From the NCBI GenBank assembly GCA_036260395.1, contig DASZZY010000144.1:1-39732 (forward strand): 39,732 bases of DNA, read 5' to 3'. The translations under genes were made by a program, and so were the position numbers. The DNA comes from DASZZY01 sp036260395. Its GTDB lineage: Bacteria > Actinomycetota > UBA4738 > CALAEC01. The notes below the pieces were generated by a model, which searched no databases, was not told where the DNA came from, and saw only the letters and a list, made by a program, of their open reading frames with translations. Positions 1 to 7,013 of this stretch are shown in pieces. The first letter of the stretch is position 1, and each line of letters begins with the position of its first letter.

Positions 1-49
1 GCCGGGGCGAGCGCGCCCCGGCCCCTCCGGCGTTCCCGAAGCCCGGTGC

Positions 50-55
50 TATCCT
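50..55 (+). promoter_or_regulatory. -10 box of the HtrA-like protease gene (leaderless)
   Basis: TATCCT ends 8 bases before the GTG at 64. Transcription would begin at or next to that GTG, so the upstream in-frame GTG at 46 would lie outside the mRNA. No convincing -35 is visible. Confidence 0.6.
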
Positions 56-63
56 CGGTCGCG

Positions 64-1104
64 GTGCGCGGACGCCGCTCGCTGGCGATCCCGGCCGCCG
101 CGTTGGTCCTCCTCGCCGCGTGCAGCGGCGGGACGACGCACCCGGCCGGGCTCCTGCCGTCTCCGGTCGAGGAGGCGGCCCCCTCGCCGCTCCCGCCGCT
201 GGAGGGAGACGTCGACGATCGGATCGTCGAGGTCGTCGACCGCGTCCTCCCCGCGGTCGTCAACGTGACCACGGACGCCGGCGAGGGCACCGGCTTCGTG
301 GTCCGGTCCTCGGGGATCGTCGTCACGAACTTCCACGTCGTGGCGAACGCCTTCCGGATCCGGGTGGTCACCGCGGAGGGCGACGAGCTGGCCGCCCGGG
401 CGATCGGTGGCGCCCAGGAGGCGGACCTGGCGATCCTCCAGGTAGAGCCCGACGAACCGCTGCCGACGGTGCCGCTGGGGGACTCGGACGACCTCGAGCT
501 CGGCGAGCAGGTGCTGGCGCTCGGGTTCGCCCTCGGGCTGGAGGGCGGGCCCACGGTGACCGCCGGCATCATCTCGGCGCTGAACCGGACCATCGGCGCC
601 CAGGACGTGACGTTCGAGGGCCTGATCCAGACCGACGCGGCGATCAACCCCGGGAACTCCGGGGGACCGCTGGTGGACCTGACCGGGCAGGTGGTCGGAA
701 TCAACACGGCGAAGGCCGGCGGGGCGGAGAACATCGGGTTCGCCATCGCGATCAATCGCGCCAAGCCGTTCATCGACCACGCGATCGACGATCCGGAGGG
801 CCCGGCGCCCTTCCTCGGCGTCGCCACCCAGGACGTGACCCCCGCCACCGCCGCCCGGCTCGGCCTGCCGGTCTCCTCCGGCGCCCTGGTGGTCGAGGTC
901 GGCGGCGCGGCCGAGGAGGCTGGGATCCGGCCGGGCGACGTCATCGTGGCGTTCCAGGGCCAGGAGGTGGCCGGGTCGGAGGAGCTCGGCGCGCTCATCC
1001 TGGAGCGCCAGCCCGGAGACCAGGTCGAGGTCACGGTGATCCGGGGCGGAGAGGAGATCACCGTAACCGCTACCCTCGGTGTCCGGCCGCTTCCCGCCGA
1101 GTAG
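64..1104 (+). CDS. Lipoprotein trypsin-like serine protease with PDZ domain (HtrA/DegP family)
   Basis: A 346-residue secreted S1C-type protease, expected to degrade or process misfolded proteins on the outer face of the membrane. The N-terminus is a lipoprotein signal with lipobox Leu-Ala-Ala-Cys (Cys20), followed by a Pro-rich linker. The catalytic triad is visible as His91 (NFHVV), Asp121 (EADLAIL) and Ser199 (NPGNSGGPL). A single PDZ domain covers roughly residues 255-345 (AGIRPGDVIVAF). An in-frame GTG at 46 would add six residues, but a TATCCT -10 box lies between the two candidates, so GTG 64 is preferred as a leaderless start. The next gene begins 39 bases downstream with its own promoter, so this gene is probably monocistronic. 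The family call is firm; the substrate is unknown. Confidence 0.9.
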   Translation: MRGRRSLAIPAAALVLLAACSGGTTHPAGLLPSPVEEAAPSPLPPLEGDVDDRIVEVVDRVLPAVVNVTTDAGEGTGFVVRSSGIVVTNFHVVANAFRIRVVTAEGDELAARAIGGAQEADLAILQVEPDEPLPTVPLGDSDDLELGEQVLALGFALGLEGGPTVTAGIISALNRTIGAQDVTFEGLIQTDAAINPGNSGGPLVDLTGQVVGINTAKAGGAENIGFAIAINRAKPFIDHAIDDPEGPAPFLGVATQDVTPATAARLGLPVSSGALVVEVGGAAEEAGIRPGDVIVAFQGQEVAGSEELGALILERQPGDQVEVTVIRGGEEITVTATLGVRPLPAE

Positions 1105-1128
1105 GCCAGCCCGCCCCTGCCCCTGCGA

Positions 1129-1134
1129 TAGCCT
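1129..1134 (+). promoter_or_regulatory. -10 box of the tRNA-modification operon (leaderless)
   Basis: TAGCCT ends 9 bases before the ATG at 1144. No purine-rich Shine-Dalgarno sequence fits in the gap. It would drive the sulfur carrier, thiolase and methyltransferase genes as one transcript. Confidence 0.55.
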
Positions 1135-1143
1135 TGTGAGCCG

Positions 1144-1347
1144 ATGAAGGTGCACATCCGCAACCCCGACCGGCACGTCGATGTCGCTGGGCCCCGGCGC
1201 GTCCGCGACCTGCTCGCCGAGCTGTCGATCGACCCGGACACCGTCCTGGTGATCAGGGACCGGGCGCTGGTGACGCGCGAGCAGCCCCTCGACGACTCCG
1301 ACGAGGTCGAGATCCGGCCGGTCATCAGCGGGGGCGACGCACCGTGA
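1144..1347 (+). CDS. Ubiquitin-like beta-grasp sulfur carrier (ThiS/MoaD/TtuB-like)
   Basis: A 67-residue protein with the length and strand pattern of ThiS/MoaD-type beta-grasp carriers and a C-terminal ISGG motif. These proteins are adenylated at the terminal glycine by an E1-like enzyme and carry sulfur as a thiocarboxylate. The adjacent gene is a TtuA-type thiolase, whose donor in Thermus is TtuB, so a TtuB role is inferred. Oddly, Gly-Gly is not terminal: Asp-Ala-Pro follow before the stop, so a protease would have to expose the glycine. The stop codon overlaps the next start (GTGA, 1344-1347), which implies translational coupling. No E1-like enzyme or JAMM protease is encoded in the window. 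The fold is likely; the partner assignment rests on context. Confidence 0.75.
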   Translation: MKVHIRNPDRHVDVAGPRRVRDLLAELSIDPDTVLVIRDRALVTREQPLDDSDEVEIRPVISGGDAP

Positions 1348-2339
1348 ACTGCAAGCGGTGCCGCGAGGCGGCGGTCATCGAGGTCCGCCGACACAACGCC
1401 GCGTTCTGCCGGCCGTGCTTCGTCCACCACGTCCGGGAGCAGGTCAAGCGCACGATCCGCTCCTTCGGGATGCTGGGGCGCGACGACCGGGTGCTGGTGG
1501 CGGTCTCCGGTGGCAAGGACTCGCTGGCGTTGTGGGACGTGTTGCTCGATCTGGGCTACGAGGCCACGGGGCTGTACCTGGGGCTGGGGATCGGCGACTA
1601 CTCGGACGCCTCCCGCGAGAAGGTCCGGGACTTCGCCCGCCTCCGAGGCGCGGAGCTCCGCGAGGTCGATCTCCGGCGCGACTACGGCTACGACATCCCG
1701 ACCGCGGGCCGGAAGGGCTCGCGGTCGACGTGCGCGGTGTGCGGGCTGTCGAAGCGGTACGTCTTCAACCGGGCCGCGTTGGAGGGCGGCTTCGACGTGG
1801 TGGCCACCGGGCACAACGTCGACGACGAGGCGGCCACGCTGCTCGGCAACACGCTCCGGTGGCAGACCGAGTACATCGCGCGGCAGTATCCGGTGCTCCC
1901 GGCCCGCGACGGCATGGTCAAGAAGGTGAAGCCGCTGGTCCGGCTATCGGAGCTAGAGACCGCGGCCTACGCGTTCCTCCGGGGCATCGACTACCAGGTC
2001 GAGGAGTGCCCGCTCGTCGCCGGGAACACCCAGATCCGCTACAAGGAGGCCATGAACGCGTTGGAGGCCACCGCCCCCGGGACCAAGGCCTCGTTCTTCC
2101 TGGGTTACCTCGAACGGGCCGCGGAGCTGTTCCGGCCGCTGGACGGGGACCGGGAGCGCCTGGCACCTTGCGCCCGGTGCTCCCAGCCCACCACCGGGCG
2201 GTTCTGCGCGTTCTGCCGGGCCCGGGCGCAGATCCTCGGCGAGCGCCTAGAGCCGCCCGCCGACCAGCAGGTCTCCCGGGAGATCTCCGAGGAGGTCCTC
2301 CCGGTCGAGGTCTACGGGGGACCGCCGGGGCGGGCGTGA
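1344..2339 (+). CDS. ttuA: tRNA 2-thiolation enzyme, TtuA/TtcA family
   Basis: A 331-residue PP-loop ATPase that thiolates tRNA, most likely the 5-methyluridine at position 54 of the T-loop. It has an N-terminal zinc finger (Cys3, Cys6, Cys22, Cys25), the PP-loop SGGKDS at 55-60, a CxxC at Cys130/Cys133 and a third cysteine at Cys222. In Thermus TtuA the equivalent three cysteines hold a [4Fe-4S] cluster. A second four-cysteine zinc finger lies near residues 275-293. Two zinc fingers separate the TtuA group from TtcA, which acts on C32. The GTG start overlaps the upstream stop, and its own stop overlaps the next start (GTGA at 2336), so the three genes look translationally coupled. Assignment to U54 rests on cysteine pattern, zinc fingers and the neighbouring ubiquitin-like gene. 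Confidence 0.85.
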   Translation: MNCKRCREAAVIEVRRHNAAFCRPCFVHHVREQVKRTIRSFGMLGRDDRVLVAVSGGKDSLALWDVLLDLGYEATGLYLGLGIGDYSDASREKVRDFARLRGAELREVDLRRDYGYDIPTAGRKGSRSTCAVCGLSKRYVFNRAALEGGFDVVATGHNVDDEAATLLGNTLRWQTEYIARQYPVLPARDGMVKKVKPLVRLSELETAAYAFLRGIDYQVEECPLVAGNTQIRYKEAMNALEATAPGTKASFFLGYLERAAELFRPLDGDRERLAPCARCSQPTTGRFCAFCRARAQILGERLEPPADQQVSREISEEVLPVEVYGGPPGRA

Positions 2340-3118
2340 ACGGCGAGCCGTTCGGCGCGGGCGAGCGGGTGATCCTCGTCGACGCCCGAGGCCGCCGCTA
2401 CCTGGTCCGGCTGGAGCCCGGCCACGCGTTCCACTACCACGGGGGCGCGGTCCCTCACGACCTGGTGATCGGCTCGCAGGAGGGCACCACGGTCCACTCC
2501 ACGACGGGGACCTCGCTGGTCTGCTTCCGCCCTCGGCTGGCGGACTTCGTGCTCAAGATGGGCCGGGGGGCGCAGGTGATCTACCCGAAGGATCTCGGGC
2601 CGATCCTGGTCTACGCGGACATCTTCGCGGGCGCCCGCGTGCTGGAGGCCGGCACCGGCTCGGGGGCGCTCACGATGGCGCTGTGTCGCGCGGTCGGCCC
2701 CGAGGGCCGCGTGGTGTCGTACGAGAGCCGCCCGGAGTTCCACCGGGTGGCCCGGGAGAACGCCGAGCAGTTCTTCGGGAAGGTGCCGGCCTGGCTCGAC
2801 CTGCGCCTGGGGGACGTCCGGGACGCGGCCGCGACCGGCGAGCGCTTCCACCGCCTGCTCCTCGACGTGCCGGCCCCGTGGGAGCTGCTGTCGGACGTCG
2901 TCCCGGCCCTGCTCCCCGGCGGCATCCTCTGCGGGTACCTCCCGACGACGGGCCAGGTGCAGTCCCTGGTCCGGGGGCTGGAGACGGCGGGCTTCGCCGA
3001 GGTCGAGACGTTCGAGGTCATGCTGAGGACATGGCACGTCAGCGAGCGCAGCGTACGCCCCGACCACCGGATGGTGGCCCACACGGGCTTCATCACGGTG
3101 GCTCGCCGGACGGCCTGA
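2336..3118 (+). CDS. trmI: tRNA (adenine-58-N1)-methyltransferase
   Basis: A 260-residue class I SAM-dependent methyltransferase that makes m1A58 in the tRNA T-loop; family members work as tetramers. An N-terminal beta-rich domain covers about residues 1-75. The SAM-binding loop is LEAGTGSGALT near residue 103, and the C-terminus has the family-typical RPDHRMVAHTGF segment. The GTG start overlaps the thiolase stop by four bases. In M. tuberculosis the homologue Rv2118c also lies just upstream of the proteasomal ATPase gene, which supports the call. The upstream neighbour modifies base 54, which pairs with base 58 in the folded T-loop, so the operon probably acts on one base pair. Confidence 0.92.
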   Translation: MNGEPFGAGERVILVDARGRRYLVRLEPGHAFHYHGGAVPHDLVIGSQEGTTVHSTTGTSLVCFRPRLADFVLKMGRGAQVIYPKDLGPILVYADIFAGARVLEAGTGSGALTMALCRAVGPEGRVVSYESRPEFHRVARENAEQFFGKVPAWLDLRLGDVRDAAATGERFHRLLLDVPAPWELLSDVVPALLPGGILCGYLPTTGQVQSLVRGLETAGFAEVETFEVMLRTWHVSERSVRPDHRMVAHTGFITVARRTA

Positions 3119-3182
3119 CATCCGCGCCGGCCCGGTCGGACGTATCACTCGAGGGCTACCAGGGAACCAAAAACGGCCGGGG

Positions 3183-3188
3183 TATACT
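3183..3188 (+). promoter_or_regulatory. -10 box of the proteasomal ATPase gene
   Basis: TATACT, one of the best -10 matches in the window, ends 26 bases before the ATG at 3215. A purine-rich GAGAGGGAAGGG ribosome-binding site lies between them. This gene is therefore leadered, unlike most of its neighbours. The locally A-rich upstream stretch (accaaaaac, near 3166-3174) may help RNA polymerase binding. Confidence 0.6.
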
Positions 3189-3214
3189 CGGAACCCGGGC
3201 ACGAGAGGGAAGGG

Positions 3215-4966
3215 ATGGTGCAGGAAGACCCCCGCGAGCGGCTCGAACGCTACGAGAAGCGCATCGACGAGCTCCAGACGCACGTCAAGTTCCTGGAGGA
3301 CGAGATCGCGCTGCTGCGCCGGCGCCTCCACAGCGCCCCGCGGCAGGTGAAGGTCCTCGAGGAGCGGCTGCTGGAGAGCCGGGGCGAGATGGCCCGTGCG
3401 CTGGCCCAGAACGAGAAGCTCGTGAGCACCCTCAAGGCCGAGCGCGACAAGCTGGAGGCGCTGAAGGAGGAGGTCGAGAAGCTCACTCGGCCTCCGGCCT
3501 CGTTCGGCGTGTTCCTGGCGGAGAACGAGGACGACACCGTGGACGTGTTCACCGCGGGCCGGAAGATGCGGGTCAACCTCGACCCCGAGGTCGACCGGGC
3601 CCGGCTCCACCGCGGCGTGGAGGTCATCCTCAACGAGGCCCTCAACGTCGTGGACGTGCTCGACCAGGACGTCCAGGGCCAGGTCGTGATGCTGAAGGAG
3701 ATCCTCGACGACCACCGCGTCGTGGTCCTCGGCCATGGCGACGACGAGATGGTGGCGGTGGTCTCCCACGCCCTCCGCGGCCAGCTGTTCCGGCCGGGCG
3801 ACCCGCTCCTGTACGACGCGCGCTCGGGGCACGTCCTCGAGCGCCTCCCCAAGGAGCAGGTCGAGGAGCTGGTCCTCGAGGAGATCCCCGACGTCTCGTA
3901 CGAGGACATCGGCGGGCTCGCCCCGCAGATCGAGGAGATCAAGGACGCCGTCGAGCTGCCGTTCCTGTACGCCGAGCTGTTCCGGGAGCACCAGCTCTCG
4001 CCGCCCAAGGGCGTCCTCCTCTACGGGCCGCCAGGCTGCGGGAAGACGCTGATCGCCAAGGCGGTGGCCCGGTCGCTGGCCGACGAGGTTTCCAAGCGCA
4101 CCGGCCGCTCGGACGCCCACTCGTACTTCCTGAACGTCAAGGGGCCGGAGCTGCTCAACAAGTACGTCGGCGAGACCGAGCGCCAGATCCGGCTGATCTT
4201 CCAGCGGGCCAAGGAGAAGTCCGAGGAGGGCTTCCCGGTCATCGTGTTCTTCGACGAGATGGAGTCGATCTTCCGGATCCGGGGGAGCGGGATCTCCTCG
4301 GACGTGGAGAACACCATCGTTCCCCAGCTGCTGTCCGAGATCGACGGCGTCGAGTCGCTGAAGAACGTCATCGTGATCGGGGCCTCGAACCGCGAGGACC
4401 TGATCGACCCGGCCATCCTCCGCCCCGGACGGCTCGACGTGAAGATCAAGATCGAGCGCCCCGACGGCCGCGCCGCCGCCGACATCATGGCCAAATACCT
4501 GACGGGGGACGTCCCGATCCACGACGACGAGCTCCGGCAGGACAAGGGGGACACGGCCGTCGCCATCCGGCGGATGATCGAGCGGACCATCGAGCACATG
4601 TACGCCACGTCCGAGGAGAACCGCTTCCTGGAGGTCACGTACCAGAACGGCGACAAGGAGGTCCTCTACTTCAAGGACTTCAACTCCGGGGCCATGATCG
4701 AGAACATCGTCCGCCGGGCCAAGAAGACCGCGATCAAGCGGTTCCTCCAGCACGGCGAGAAGGGCATCAAGCTCGAGGACCTCATCTCGGCCATCCGGGC
4801 GGAGTTCAAGGAACACGAGGACCTGCCCAACACCACGAACCCCGACGACTGGGCGCGGATCTCCGGGAAGAAGGGCGAGCGGATCGTCTACGTCCGGACG
4901 CTCCTCGGCGAGCGGAAGGGCGAGGGCCGCCAGGTCGAGCGCGTCAACGCCGGCCAGTACCTCTAG
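3215..4966 (+). CDS. arc: Proteasome-associated AAA+ ATPase ARC/Mpa
   Basis: A 583-residue hexameric unfoldase that recognises Pup on tagged proteins and feeds them into the 20S proteasome. An N-terminal coiled coil (about residues 5-85), which binds Pup in this family, is followed by interdomain OB folds and one AAA+ module. The Walker A motif is GPPGCGKT at 271-278 and the Walker B acidic pair is Asp347-Glu348. The last residues are GQYL, the motif whose terminal carboxylate docks into pockets of the PrcA ring. Length and order match mycobacterial Mpa and Rhodococcus ARC. The gene lies 96 bases after trmI with its own promoter. Its stop codon shares the palindrome CTAG with the stop of the convergent gene at 4963-4966. 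Confidence 0.97.
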   Translation: MVQEDPRERLERYEKRIDELQTHVKFLEDEIALLRRRLHSAPRQVKVLEERLLESRGEMARALAQNEKLVSTLKAERDKLEALKEEVEKLTRPPASFGVFLAENEDDTVDVFTAGRKMRVNLDPEVDRARLHRGVEVILNEALNVVDVLDQDVQGQVVMLKEILDDHRVVVLGHGDDEMVAVVSHALRGQLFRPGDPLLYDARSGHVLERLPKEQVEELVLEEIPDVSYEDIGGLAPQIEEIKDAVELPFLYAELFREHQLSPPKGVLLYGPPGCGKTLIAKAVARSLADEVSKRTGRSDAHSYFLNVKGPELLNKYVGETERQIRLIFQRAKEKSEEGFPVIVFFDEMESIFRIRGSGISSDVENTIVPQLLSEIDGVESLKNVIVIGASNREDLIDPAILRPGRLDVKIKIERPDGRAAADIMAKYLTGDVPIHDDELRQDKGDTAVAIRRMIERTIEHMYATSEENRFLEVTYQNGDKEVLYFKDFNSGAMIENIVRRAKKTAIKRFLQHGEKGIKLEDLISAIRAEFKEHEDLPNTTNPDDWARISGKKGERIVYVRTLLGERKGEGRQVERVNAGQYL

Positions 4967-5346
4967 CCGCCGGCGCCAGCCAGACGGAGTGCCTCCTCCC
5001 GCGACCGCGTGTCGCGCATGCGAACGATCTTGCCCTCTCGGGCCTCCACCACGTGGTGCCAGTAGCCCGCGTCGCCCTCCGGGCCCACGAGTCTCACGGA
5101 GACGGCGGCCCCGTTACGCCCGTCGACGACGTGCTCGAGGGTTCCCTCGAGCTGGGAGCGCAGGTTCCGTCGAACCGTCGTGAGGATCTCCGAGCGGTCG
5201 TGACACATCGCCGGCTCGGAGCCGTCCTCGGGCTCAACCCCGACCCAGGTGGCGTCCGGCGCCACCAGGTCGGCGTACGCGTCGAGATCGCCCCGCCGCA
5301 GCGTGTCGTATCCCTGACGCACCAGTTCCGATGCACTGAGCTCCAT
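4963..5346 (-). CDS. SnoaL/NTF2-like small protein
   Basis: A 127-residue protein with the NTF2-like cone fold pattern: an N-terminal helix (VRQGYDTLRRGDLDAYADLVAPDATWVG) and a beta-sheet half ending YWHHVVEAREGKIVRM. Members are usually small enzymes or ligand-binding proteins; no catalytic role can be assigned here. The ATG at 5346 is chosen because it follows a G-rich stretch and the protein then begins like other family members. A longer reading would run into the divergent dop gene. It is convergent with arc, and the two stops share CTAG. Its promoter probably overlaps that of dop (ATCCTA on the plus strand at 5384-5389 reads TAGGAT on this strand). It breaks the usual arc-dop order and has no known link to pupylation. 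Confidence 0.8.
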   Translation of the reverse strand: MELSASELVRQGYDTLRRGDLDAYADLVAPDATWVGVEPEDGSEPAMCHDRSEILTTVRRNLRSQLEGTLEHVVDGRNGAAVSVRLVGPEGDAGYWHHVVEAREGKIVRMRDTRSREEALRLAGAGG

Positions 5347-5382
5347 GCCCCCCCACTTCCGGCATCCTCCCGCCGACGCCCG

Positions 5383-5388
5383 TATCCT
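5383..5388 (+). promoter_or_regulatory. -10 box of dop (leaderless), overlapping a divergent -10
   Basis: TATCCT ends 10 bases before the ATG at 5399. The surrounding TATCCTAGGA is nearly palindromic, so the opposite strand reads TAGGAT and could serve the divergent NTF2-like gene. Confidence 0.55.
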
Positions 5389-5398
5389 AGGAGCCCTG

Positions 5399-6883
5399 AT
5401 GGCGATCCCCAAGGTCATGGGCATCGAGACGGAGTACGGGATCTTCGGGCCCGGCAACCCCGAGTTCAACCCGGTGCTCGCCTCTTCGATGCTCATCAAC
5501 ACCTACGCCGGGGCGCTGCGGCGCATCCGGTGGGACTACGAGCAGGAGAGCCCCCTGCGCGACGCCCGCGGGTTCGAGCCGGTGCAGGAGCGGGAGCCCA
5601 CTGAGGAGGACCTCGGGCTGGCGAACGTCATCCTCCCGAACGGCGCCCGGTACTACGTGGACCACGCCCATCCCGAGTACTCCACGCCGGAGTGCGCCAC
5701 GCCGCGCGACCTGGTGATCCACGACAAGGCGGGGGAGCGGATCCTGGAGGCCTCGCTGCGGCTCACCGAGGAGGTCCTCCCGCTCGGCCAGCGGGTCGCC
5801 GTCTACAAGAACAACACCGACGGCAAGGGCAACTCGTACGGCTGCCACGAGAACTATCTCGTCGACCGCCGGACGCCCTTCGGCCGCATCGTCCGCGACC
5901 TGACGCCGTTCTTCGTCACCCGCCAGATCTTCACCGGCGCCGGGAAGGTTGGATCCGAGAGCGGCCGGGCCGAGGCCGACGCGGTCACCTACCAGCTCAG
6001 CCAGCGGACGGACTTCTTCGAGGCCGAGGTCGGGCTGGAGACCACGCTCAAGCGGCCGATCATCAACACCCGCGACGAGCCGCACGCCGACCCCGAGAAG
6101 TACCGCCGCCTCCACGTCATCATCGGCGACGCCACGATGTGCGAGGTGGCCACGTTCCTGAAGGTGGGGACCACGGCGCTGGTCCTCGGGATGGTCGAGG
6201 ACGAGTTCCTGCCGGACCTCTCGCTCGACAACCCGGTCCAGGCCCTCCACGAGATCTCCTGGGACCCGAGGCTCCGGACGACCGTCCGGCTCGCCGACGG
6301 GCGGGACGTCACGCCGATCGAGCTCCAGTGGGAGTACCTGGATCACGCCAAGAAGTACGTCAAGGAGCAGGATCCCAGCCCGGCACACGCGGAGGTCCTC
6401 GGGCGGTGGGAGAGTGTCCTGGCCGGGCTGGAAGACGAGCCGATGAACCTGGCCCGGGAGCTCGACTGGGTGGCGAAGTACCAGCTGCTCCAGGCCTACC
6501 GCGACCGCGACGTGCTGGGATGGGACGACCCCAAGCTCCGGCTGATCGACCTCCAGTACCACGACGTCCGCCGCGACAAGGGCCTGTACCACCGGCTGGC
6601 CCAGGCCGGCAAGGTGGAGCGGCTGGTCAGCGAGGGGGAGATCCGGGCCGCCACGTCGGCGCCGCCGGAGGACACCCGGGCGTACTTCCGCGGCCGGTGC
6701 ATCGACCGGTACCCGGACGCCATCGTCGCGGCGTCGTGGGACTCGGTGATCTTCGACACCGGGCGCGACGCGCTCCAGCGGGTCCCGATGCGCGAGCCCC
6801 TCAGGGGCACCAGGGAGCACGTCGACGGGCTGCTGGCGGACGCCCCGGACGCCGCGACGCTGGTCGACCTCCTCCAGGGCTGA
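5399..6883 (+). CDS. dop: Pup deamidase/depupylase Dop
   Basis: A 494-residue enzyme of the carboxylate-amine ligase superfamily. It converts the C-terminal Gln of Pup to Glu and also removes Pup from substrates, using bound nucleotide as cofactor. The N-terminus MGIETEYGI carries metal-binding glutamates. The catalytic aspartate is Asp88 in YYVDHAHPEYS, and KNNTDGKGNSYGCHENY and NTRDEPHAD are conserved with PafA. About 35 residues before Asp88 (roughly 40-75) have no PafA counterpart and match the Dop-specific loop. ATG 5399 is chosen over the in-frame ATG at 5345 because known Dop proteins start just before GIETEYG, and because the -10 box lies between the two. In other actinobacteria dop is normally followed by pup; here a 3.5-kb gene intervenes. 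Confidence 0.96.
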   Translation: MAIPKVMGIETEYGIFGPGNPEFNPVLASSMLINTYAGALRRIRWDYEQESPLRDARGFEPVQEREPTEEDLGLANVILPNGARYYVDHAHPEYSTPECATPRDLVIHDKAGERILEASLRLTEEVLPLGQRVAVYKNNTDGKGNSYGCHENYLVDRRTPFGRIVRDLTPFFVTRQIFTGAGKVGSESGRAEADAVTYQLSQRTDFFEAEVGLETTLKRPIINTRDEPHADPEKYRRLHVIIGDATMCEVATFLKVGTTALVLGMVEDEFLPDLSLDNPVQALHEISWDPRLRTTVRLADGRDVTPIELQWEYLDHAKKYVKEQDPSPAHAEVLGRWESVLAGLEDEPMNLARELDWVAKYQLLQAYRDRDVLGWDDPKLRLIDLQYHDVRRDKGLYHRLAQAGKVERLVSEGEIRAATSAPPEDTRAYFRGRCIDRYPDAIVAASWDSVIFDTGRDALQRVPMREPLRGTREHVDGLLADAPDAATLVDLLQG

Positions 6884-6934
6884 ACGCCCGGCTCCCCGGG
6901 ACGGGGGCTGTGCTCGTCATGTTCGACCTAGGTA

Positions 6935-6963
6935 TTGCTTTGTGCGGTCCGCGGGCGTACCCT
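6935..6963 (+). promoter_or_regulatory. Promoter of the beta-helix surface-protein gene
   Basis: TTGCTT (6935-6940), a 17-base spacer and TACCCT (6958-6963) form a well-spaced -35/-10 pair. The ATG at 7014 follows about 50 bases later, preceded by GGAGGGAG. A recognisable -35 and a leader set this gene apart from most neighbours. Confidence 0.5.
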
Positions 6964-7013
6964 CCTTCGCCGGGACCGGCCCGCCGTTCGCGGTCCTGGG
7001 GGAGGGAGCGAAG

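Noticed and set aside
2312..4816. An 834-codon open frame on the minus strand opposite trmI and arc
   Set aside because: It is antisense to two firmly identified genes, has biased Asp/Glu/Leu/Val/Arg composition with no domain, and results from high GC content in the third-position-complement frame.
2683..5604. A 973-codon plus-strand open frame overlapping arc and the NTF2-like gene
   Set aside because: It is out of frame with arc. The Pro/Arg/Gly-rich translation is typical of a shadow frame in GC-rich DNA.
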